A model generated the notes under the pieces. The model had not been told where the DNA came from. It ran no database searches and was given only the letters and a program-made list of their open reading frames with translations. Shown here piece after piece: positions 1 through 4,202 of a stretch of DNA of 6,637 nt. The translations under genes and the position numbers were made by a program. Position 1 is the first letter of the stretch; each line of letters begins with the position of its first letter. Source of the DNA: an uncultured Zetaproteobacteria bacterium (lineage in GTDB: Bacteria > Pseudomonadota > Zetaproteobacteria > Mariprofundales > Mariprofundaceae); contig CAMZLX010000084.1 in assembly GCA_947311795.1 (NCBI GenBank), positions 1 through 6,637 on the forward strand, read 5' to 3'.

Positions 1-881
1 ACACCTGTGCGCACAGCTTGCGCACCTTGGGCAACCAATGTTGGTGCACCAGAATAACCCTTGGAACCACCAAATATCCAAAGGTGTCCACACAATTGTT
101 TGTAGGCATCCACAGGTCGTGGTGGAAAAGCATAAGCAATAATATCTTTATCATTGAGTAAACTTTGTTTGGCAACAAAGGGGTAGGCTTGAATCATTGC
201 CATCATGGTGGTTTTTCGAATACCAATGGGTGCAGGTGTTATCATCAAGCTACCCTGCTGTTTACCATCTTTGAGCCAATGCCCCCATTTGTATGCAGCG
301 ATAGGTAAGGTAACATCTGGGTGCACGGCAGCACCCATGATTTCACCTGTATCTGCATGAATACCACTGGCAATATCCACCGATAAAATGGGACAATGCG
401 CTGCATTGATATGGTGAATAGCTTGTTCAATCCATCCCGTGATGGGTTTGTTTAAACCCGTGCCAAACACAGCGTCAACAACCAACACTGCGCGATTAAT
501 CCAATTGTCTAATTTTTGTGCTTCAGCATTGCTAGTGATAGGGCGAATTTTTACACCAACACTTGCAGCCTGTTCTGCTTGATGTTTGATGTCGCCACTT
601 AAGCTTTCAAGCGGAAACAGTGGTATAACAGTGATAGGCACTTGGTCTAAATGCAGTAATCTGGCAGCAACAAAGCCATCTCCACCATTGTTTCCTGCAC
701 CCACAATAATAACAATTCTTCCGCTATCCAATTTGTGTTTATGGCATTCTCTGGCGATAGCTTGCCCAGCGCGTTCCATCAGTTCCAAGCTTGTCACACC
801 CGAATCGGACATGGTTTGTTGCTCTGCCATACGCATTTGTTCTGCGGTTAGAATAGGTTTATAAAATCGTCTTGCTGCCAT
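1..881 (-). CDS. nnr: Bifunctional NAD(P)H-hydrate epimerase / ADP-dependent NAD(P)H-hydrate dehydratase, partial (C-terminus off the left edge)
   Basis: Repairs damaged nicotinamide cofactors in the cytoplasm. The N-terminal YjeF_N domain epimerises R- and S-NAD(P)HX, and the C-terminal ribokinase-like domain dehydrates S-NAD(P)HX using ADP. Reading back from 881, 293 codons are open to the edge; full-length proteins are about 500 residues, so much of the dehydratase domain is missing. YjeF_N hallmarks are GAGNNGGDGFVAARLL at residues 61-76, VDAVFGTGL at 135-143 and VDIASGIHADTG at 168-179, where most relatives have DIPSG, so Pro is replaced by Ala at 171. The second domain begins near residue 240 and shows CGHLWIFGGSKGYSGAP at 264-280, matching the family's GHxLVIGGSxGxTGA nucleotide-domain start. 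ATG at 881 is chosen because GGAGG (894-890) lies 8 bases upstream. An in-frame ATG at 896 overlaps that site and is less likely. Domain identity is secure; catalytic competence of the truncated part cannot be judged. Confidence 0.95.
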   Translation of the reverse strand, partial: MAARRFYKPILTAEQMRMAEQQTMSDSGVTSLELMERAGQAIARECHKHKLDSGRIVIIVGAGNNGGDGFVAARLLHLDQVPITVIPLFPLESLSGDIKHQAEQAASVGVKIRPITSNAEAQKLDNWINRAVLVVDAVFGTGLNKPITGWIEQAIHHINAAHCPILSVDIASGIHADTGEIMGAAVHPDVTLPIAAYKWGHWLKDGKQQGSLMITPAPIGIRKTTMMAMIQAYPFVAKQSLLNDKDIIAYAFPPRPVDAYKQLCGHLWIFGGSKGYSGAPTLVAQGAQAVRTG

Positions 882-918
882 GGTTATATCCTCCATCCCC
901 ACGAATTAGACGAATAAA

Positions 919-947
919 TATATAGCTTTGGTTGGAAATTACCACAA
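919..947 (-). promoter_or_regulatory. Candidate sigma-70 promoter for nnr
   Basis: On the minus strand TTGTGG (947-942) is followed after 17 bases by TATATA (924-919), which also overlaps TATATT two bases further on. The predicted start of transcription, about 912, leaves a leader of roughly 30 bases before the nnr ATG. The -35 match is poor (three of six). If real, nnr has its own promoter to the left of the duplicated segment and would not depend on transcription from the transporter gene. Confidence 0.3.
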
Positions 948-962
948 TTAAATCGAGTTTTT

Positions 963-996
963 TTAATTGGGGCGAAAAGGTATCCACTTGGGCAGT
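963..996 (-). repeat. 34-bp direct repeat, copy A (orphan copy of the transporter gene 3' end)
   Basis: This stretch matches 1514-1547 at 32 of 34 bases in the same orientation. The first 24 bases are identical, and the differences fall at repeat positions 25 and 31 (C here, T in copy B). Read on the minus strand, both copies encode the transporter C-terminus LPKWIPFRPN plus a TAA stop. Both differences are third-position and silent (CTG/CTA and AAG/AAA). Similarity stops at both ends of the 34 bases. Copy A has no open transporter frame upstream of it, so it is a detached gene end. Confidence 0.9.
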
Positions 997-1010
997 ACAG
1001 AAAAGGGCTC

Positions 1011-1313
1011 TTAGGCATCTTCTTGTTCATCGGGGGGAATACCAGTAATGTGCCACTTGTTTATCCTTCTTTCTTTCTCAATATTAATAGCTCTGATTGG
1101 TTTTATCATCGTTGGAATCGCAAGGAGCAATAATAAAAAAAGCATTAATAAAAAAGAAGCAGTCCTATAACTATCAGGTAATTCTCCATTAAACATTTCT
1201 AACTCGAGGTAGGTAAGAGCTTCACCAATAAGCCTTATTATCGCAAAAGCACCAAAAGCAAAAACAAAACACCCTTTTACAAAAGTTATTTTTAACTTGT
1301 TCACTTCCCACAT
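1011..1313 (-). CDS. Small two-helix membrane protein of unknown function
   Basis: I do not recognise this 100-residue protein. It has a lysine-bearing N-terminus, a hydrophobic segment at about 11-29, a short acidic loop at 30-51 (E31, E38, E44, D47), and a very hydrophobic leucine-rich helix at about 52-70. A basic cytoplasmic tail follows (K71, R74, K80, R82, R83), ending in acidic PPDEQEDA. The charges suggest an inner-membrane hairpin with both ends in the cytoplasm. There is no signal peptidase site, cysteine motif or enzymatic motif. The ATG at 1313 has only a weak AGG directly adjacent, so the start is uncertain; a GTG at codon 4 is an alternative. The gene is markedly A+T-rich compared with its neighbours and is the only plausible gene between the two 34-bp repeats. 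Its stop lies 14 bases from copy A. It could be an accessory cargo gene; a spurious ORF is less likely given the coherent membrane topology. Confidence 0.6.
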   Translation of the reverse strand: MWEVNKLKITFVKGCFVFAFGAFAIIRLIGEALTYLELEMFNGELPDSYRTASFLLMLFLLLLLAIPTMIKPIRAINIEKERRINKWHITGIPPDEQEDA

Positions 1314-1365
1314 CCTGTGTCAGAATATTCATCTATTAAGTTTTGAAGAGCTACTGTTGTAAGCT

Positions 1366-1459
1366 CAGAGCCCTTTAACAGTTTCCTTTCAACTTGCTCA
1401 TAGGCTAACTATGCATAAAAGAAAGATAAATGCACCAAAACGCTCATTAAAGGGCTCTG
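1366..1459. repeat. 13-bp inverted repeat within the inserted segment
   Basis: CAGAGCCCTTTAA at 1366-1378 is a perfect reverse complement of TTAAAGGGCTCTG at 1447-1459, with 68 bases between. The inner ten bases, AAAGGGCTCT, occur a third time at 1002-1011, overlapping the end of the small membrane-protein gene. The right arm also forms its own short hairpin, AAAGGG-CTCTGC-CCCTTT (1449-1466), followed by more T on the plus strand, a terminator-like shape. No plus-strand gene precedes it; on the minus strand, downstream of the transporter gene, no T-run follows. The rest of 1314-1513 holds no gene I can support. Confidence 0.55.
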
Positions 1460-1513
1460 CCCCTTTTTTGAAAAATATGCAGCAGAAGTGGATGATGTTC
1501 ATGCCCAACTCAA

Positions 1514-1547
1514 TTAATTGGGGCGAAAAGGTATCCATTTGGGTAGT
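1514..1547 (-). repeat. 34-bp direct repeat, copy B (in-gene 3' end of the transporter)
   Basis: This is the partner of 963-996, offset by exactly 551 bases. It encodes the last ten residues and stop codon of the intact transporter gene. Sequence to its left (CATGCCCAACTCAA) is unrelated to that flanking copy A, which marks a sharp junction exactly at the transporter stop codon. Confidence 0.9.
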
Positions 1548-2425
1548 GGTTTGTCACCCAGTTCAAACACCGCTAAACCCGACACAATCAAGCTTGCACC
1601 CAAGATGATATTGAATGTGATAGGTTCATGATTCAGGAAGTGTCCGAGAATGAGCGAAATGACAGGTGTCATCAATGCAATCAAGGCAACGCGGGTTGCT
1701 TCCACATGTTTTAAAATATGGAAGTATAAAGAAAATCCAAACACGGAACCAAAGAGTGCAAGGTATGCAATTGCCCACACAGTATGACTTGGTGCTGTGT
1801 TTAGTGTGTGCCAAAGTGTGTTGAAGTCGGGTTGCGAGATGAGCCAAGTCAGCACGAAGAGTGGCGTGGCAACACTGAGTGTGCCAGCGGTCATACTGAT
1901 GCCAGAGACTTCAGCTTTCACGCGCTTTACCCAAATCGCAGACGCGGCATGGACTGTGCCTGATGCCAGCACACCACACACACCAAATATAGCCGCATCG
2001 CTCCAAGCTAAGCTTTGACCAAAAATAACCAATAAACCTATAAAACCTAAGAACATACCAATGATTCGAGCGCGGGTTAACAGCTCACCTTCAAGCCACC
2101 ACGATGCCATGATGGCGGTGATGATAGGGGTTAAACCAAAGAGTAAAGACACCCAACCTGAGGGGATAAACTGTGCTCCCCAATAGACCAACTCCATGCC
2201 ACCGTAGAGCCCCAAACCGCCATACAGGTAAGCCAGTCGCGCACGTTTATGCCAAACAACCTTTTTGCCCATCATGGCAGCAAAGATAAAAATAAGCGCC
2301 AGACCCAAGACCATACGTCCAGCCAAACCAAAGGTGAAACCAGCGGCTTGACCGCTCCAAGCAATACCGAGCGGAGTGGTGCTCCAAATCAGAACAACAC
2401 CAAAATATGCAAGGCTTATGGGCAT
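1514..2425 (-). CDS. EamA/DMT-superfamily inner-membrane transporter
   Basis: A 303-residue member of the drug/metabolite transporter superfamily, probably an exporter of a small metabolite; the substrate cannot be read from sequence. Two homologous EamA halves give about ten hydrophobic helices. The first half opens with FGVVLIWSTTPLGIAW (8-23), and its conserved end is LLFGLTPIITAIMASWWLEGE (94-114). The second half repeats this pattern as ALIALMTPVISLILGHFLNHE (247-267), followed by a last helix, ILGASLIVSGLAVFEL (274-289). The length is normal for the family. The short basic tail KPLPKWIPFRPN is the part duplicated at 963-996. ATG at 2425 has GGAG (2434-2431) five bases upstream. The gene is divergent from cobU, sharing the 115-base region 2426-2540. 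EamA proteins are often near amino-acid or vitamin genes, but there is no evidence here for a link to cobalamin. Confidence 0.9.
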   Translation of the reverse strand: MPISLAYFGVVLIWSTTPLGIAWSGQAAGFTFGLAGRMVLGLALIFIFAAMMGKKVVWHKRARLAYLYGGLGLYGGMELVYWGAQFIPSGWVSLLFGLTPIITAIMASWWLEGELLTRARIIGMFLGFIGLLVIFGQSLAWSDAAIFGVCGVLASGTVHAASAIWVKRVKAEVSGISMTAGTLSVATPLFVLTWLISQPDFNTLWHTLNTAPSHTVWAIAYLALFGSVFGFSLYFHILKHVEATRVALIALMTPVISLILGHFLNHEPITFNIILGASLIVSGLAVFELGDKPLPKWIPFRPN

Positions 2426-2496
2426 GACATCTCCAAATCAAGAATAATAAAACAGCGCTAAGCAGACTGGCGATAAAAAAGCGTATGGCTAGTCTT

Positions 2497-2525
2497 TTGA
2501 TATGTTGTACAGTTGGGCTTATGAA
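2497..2525 (+). promoter_or_regulatory. Candidate promoter for cobU
   Basis: TTGATA (2497-2502, five of six to the -35 consensus) and TATGAA (2520-2525, four of six to the -10) are separated by 17 bases. Transcription would begin near 2532, only about nine bases before the chosen cobU ATG, giving an almost leaderless message. That agrees with the lack of any Shine-Dalgarno sequence there. I see no cobalamin riboswitch in 2426-2540. Confidence 0.35.
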
Positions 2526-2540
2526 TACAAATCATAAAAC

Positions 2541-3065
2541 ATGGGTGCAGTTGTGCCAGTAACATTGCTGCTGGGTGGTGCTAGGAGCGGAAAATCTCGC
2601 TTGGCTGAGAAGCTGGCAAAAGAGAGTGGCAAAGCTGTATGTTATATAGCAACTGCACCGCGTTATGAAGAGGATGCCGAGTGGCAATCGCGCATTATTA
2701 AACATCAGCAACAACGACCGCAACATTGGCAAGTGATTGAAGAGCCTTTGGATTTGCTCGGTGCACTTGATGGTAAGCAACATCAAAACGAACTTATCTT
2801 GGTTGATTGTTTAACGCTGTGGTTGAGTAATCTTATGTTTGCAGAGAAAGACGTGATGGCAGAAGTGGATAATCTTTGCAAGATGTTAACGGCTTATGCG
2901 GGTGACGTGGTGTTGGTATCCAATGAAGTGGGCATGGGTTTGGTGGCAGAGTCTAGCCTTGGACGACAATTTTGTGATGAACAAGGGCGCTTAAATCAGG
3001 CGGTTGCAGAGGTGGCAGACCGCGTGTTTTTTGTTGCAGCAGGTTTACCGCTGACGCTTAAATAA
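2541..3065 (+). CDS. cobU: Adenosylcobinamide kinase / adenosylcobinamide-phosphate guanylyltransferase
   Basis: This cytoplasmic bifunctional enzyme of cobalamin nucleotide-loop assembly phosphorylates adenosylcobinamide and then transfers GMP from GTP to give adenosylcobinamide-GDP. The protein is 174 residues, close to the usual 180. The P-loop GGARSGKS is at 12-19. RIIKHQQQRPQHW (51-63) carries the family histidine region where GMP is covalently held; H55 is the likely candidate, aligning one position from the enterobacterial His46. LILVDCLTLWLSNLM (85-99) is the Walker B region. VLVSNEVGMGLVA (124-136) and GRLNQAVAEVADRVFFVAAG (149-168) complete the family signature. ATG 2541 has no Shine-Dalgarno; an in-frame GTG at 2553 would still leave the P-loop intact. 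No other cobalamin gene is in the window, so this is an isolated copy, perhaps for salvage. Its transcription ends toward the hairpin at 3095-3119. Confidence 0.95.
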   Translation: MGAVVPVTLLLGGARSGKSRLAEKLAKESGKAVCYIATAPRYEEDAEWQSRIIKHQQQRPQHWQVIEEPLDLLGALDGKQHQNELILVDCLTLWLSNLMFAEKDVMAEVDNLCKMLTAYAGDVVLVSNEVGMGLVAESSLGRQFCDEQGRLNQAVAEVADRVFFVAAGLPLTLK

Positions 3066-3094
3066 AACAGGCATAATAAAACATACACAATAAA

Positions 3095-3119
3095 AAAGGC
3101 GGCTCATTGAGCCGCCTTT
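3095..3119. terminator. Bidirectional hairpin terminator between cobU and the cytochrome c gene
   Basis: AAAGGCGGCTCA and its perfect complement TGAGCCGCCTTT are separated by one T, which in practice forms a G+C-rich stem with an ATT loop. On the minus strand the stem is followed by TTTTTT, making a strong intrinsic terminator for the cytochrome c gene, which stops at 3138. On the plus strand the stem ends in TTTG, so termination of cobU transcription is probably weaker. Confidence 0.88.
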
Positions 3120-3137
3120 GTAAAGTGTGAGAAAAGC

Positions 3138-3512
3138 CTATTTCAGGTTTTTCAAGAAAGCGATAATTTCATCGCCTTTTTCACCACACATTTTTTGCGG
3201 TGGCATTTTTGTTTTGGCTTTTTTGTTGCCTGTAAATTCTTTCACAGCTTTTTTCGAGTTACAAATCCAAGCACGAAGATGTTCTTCATCCCATGTCCAA
3301 TCCGCACTTTTCAAAGCTTTAGAATATTTTTTAAAGTTTGCAGAAGCTACTTTGTGACCAAAAACACCCAAAAGCCCAGGCCCTACTTTGCCTTTGTTGG
3401 TAAAATTATGGCATGCAGCACATTTCTTTTCAGCGCCAGCCACTGCTTCTGTTGCAGCAAAACCACTGATTAAAAATGCAGATATTGCAGCAATCATGAA
3501 TATCTTTTTCAT
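3138..3512 (-). CDS. Periplasmic class I monohaem cytochrome c
   Basis: A small secreted electron carrier of 124 residues. Residues 1-26 form a Sec signal peptide: KK, a hydrophobic core, and an AVAGA-type cleavage region. Mature haem attachment is CAACH at 31-35 (C31, C34, covalent; H35, axial). KVGPGLLGVFGHKVA (42-56) is the usual class I loop, and the distal ligand is most likely M103 in TKMPP. FLKNLK ends the C-terminal helix, as in c550/c552-type proteins. Two further cysteines, C84 (WIC) and C109 (KMCG), bracket the axial methionine and could form a disulfide. The mature protein is rich in lysine, suggesting an acidic redox partner. The ATG at 3512 follows CAGGGG at a 6-base spacing. 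The gene stands alone, convergent with cobU and divergent from maf, so its partner oxidase or reductase is not indicated. Confidence 0.93.
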   Translation of the reverse strand: MKKIFMIAAISAFLISGFAATEAVAGAEKKCAACHNFTNKGKVGPGLLGVFGHKVASANFKKYSKALKSADWTWDEEHLRAWICNSKKAVKEFTGNKKAKTKMPPQKMCGEKGDEIIAFLKNLK

Positions 3513-3565
3513 TTCTTTCCCCTGTTTCTTATTGAACCGCGATTTCTAAAGGTTATGGCTATGCG

Positions 3566-3594
3566 CTGCAAGCGTAAGTTTTGCTTGGTATATC
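3566..3594 (+). promoter_or_regulatory. Candidate extended -10 promoter for the maf-rng-hemW operon
   Basis: TATATC at 3589-3594 is preceded by TGG, giving an extended -10 (TGnTATATC). The hexamer 17 bases upstream, CTGCAA at 3566-3571, is a weak -35, which extended -10 promoters tolerate. A start near 3601 would leave about 26 bases of leader containing the AGG ribosome site of maf. This is the only reasonable plus-strand promoter I see in the 114-base divergent gap 3513-3626. No clear promoter for the cytochrome gene was found on the other strand. Confidence 0.3.
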
Positions 3595-3626
3595 ATTAGC
3601 CTTAGATTGCGATTAGGTTTGGCAGC

Positions 3627-4202
3627 ATGGATATTATTTTAGCATCACAATCGCCAAGACGATTATTTTTATTGGAAGTAGCAGGGCTTGTTGTCGATGT
3701 GCGCCCAAGTCATGTTGATGAAACGCCGCTTGATGGTGAATCTGTGCAAGCCATGACACAAAGATTATGCCAAGAAAAAGCGGCGGCATGTGATATTCAA
3801 GGGCAAAAAGATATGCCTGTTGTGGCAGCCGATACGTTGGTTGCGCTGGGTGATGAAGCTTTGGGGCAACCGCAAGATTTGGCAGAAGCCCAAAGTATGA
3901 TTAAAAAGCTGTCGGGGCAAAAGCATCAGGTGCATACCACGGTTTGCGTGCGTTTGGATGATGTGTATCGGCTTGAAACTGTGACAACAGAAGTTTGTTT
4001 CCGTGACATAAGCGCAGCAGAAATTGAGGTGTATGTGCAACATAATGATATTTTGGATAAGGCGGGTGCTTATGCGATTCAGGGTGGTGCATCGGGGTTT
4101 ATCACAGGCATTGAAGGTGCGCTGGATAATGTGATTGGTTTGCCAGTTGCGACAACGCTTGCTTTAATTGCTAAAGTTCGGCGTGAGGTTGAAAACAGAT
4201 GA
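3627..4202 (+). CDS. maf: Maf-family nucleoside triphosphate pyrophosphatase (dTTP/UTP type)
   Basis: Hydrolyses non-canonical or excess nucleoside triphosphates to the monophosphate plus pyrophosphate in the cytoplasm. The protein is 191 residues, normal length. LASQSPRRLFLL (5-16) is the Maf phosphate-binding signature. E32 falls in the DET motif, AADT at 67-70 carries the key Asp D69, and KLSGQKHQVHTTV (94-106) and DKAGAYAIQG (144-153) follow. The DKAGAYxIQG form is that of the YhdE-type dTTP/UTP subgroup rather than the YceF-type m7GTP subgroup. One oddity is LGQPQD (79-84): the lysine usually seen in LGKPxD, important for catalysis in E. coli YhdE, is Gln81 here. AGG at 3615-3617 is nine bases before the ATG. 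The stop overlaps the rng start as ATGA. Gene order maf-rng is also found in E. coli (yhdE-rng), supporting both assignments. Confidence 0.95.
   Translation: MDIILASQSPRRLFLLEVAGLVVDVRPSHVDETPLDGESVQAMTQRLCQEKAAACDIQGQKDMPVVAADTLVALGDEALGQPQDLAEAQSMIKKLSGQKHQVHTTVCVRLDDVYRLETVTTEVCFRDISAAEIEVYVQHNDILDKAGAYAIQGGASGFITGIEGALDNVIGLPVATTLALIAKVRREVENR

Larger units (their letters stand above)
963..1547. mobile_element. Putative small integrated segment bounded by direct repeats (att-like), no recombinase
   Basis: About 517 bases (997-1513) lie between two 34-bp direct copies of the 3' end of the adjacent transporter gene. By hand count, 1081-1320 is 79/240 G+C (33%), against 62/120 (52%) for two sampled lines of the transporter gene (1741-1800 and 1861-1920). 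Such a footprint, with the gene end restored on one side and a detached copy on the other, is typical of tyrosine-recombinase integration into gene ends. There is no integrase, transposase or relaxase gene, so this would be a deletion remnant or a non-autonomous element. A tandem duplication of the transporter gene followed by decay is the main alternative. Confidence 0.35.

Noticed and set aside
586..864. 92-residue plus-strand ORF opposite nnr
   Set aside because: A shadow of the nnr frame on the other strand, whose domain motifs are unmistakable.
963..1547. Integron gene cassette with attC sites
   Set aside because: A single small ORF in about 0.55 kb is cassette-like, but there is no GTTRRRY / RYYYAAC core pair around the repeats, and the repeats are a neighbouring gene's coding end.
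963..1547. Insertion sequence or MITE
   Set aside because: No terminal inverted repeats at the 34-bp copies and no transposase; a 34-bp target duplication would be far longer than normal, and the copies differ at two silent sites.
1411..1608. 65-residue plus-strand ORF
   Set aside because: It runs antisense through copy B and into the transporter gene, has no ribosome site and no recognisable protein character.
2426..2540. Cobalamin riboswitch upstream of cobU
   Set aside because: The space is only 115 bases, shared with a divergent gene, and shows no B12-box (GCCACTG-like) core or matching stems.
3513..3626. Promoter of the cytochrome c gene on the minus strand
   Set aside because: TTGCAG near 3571-3566 lacks a credible -10 at the right distance; no other pair stood out.
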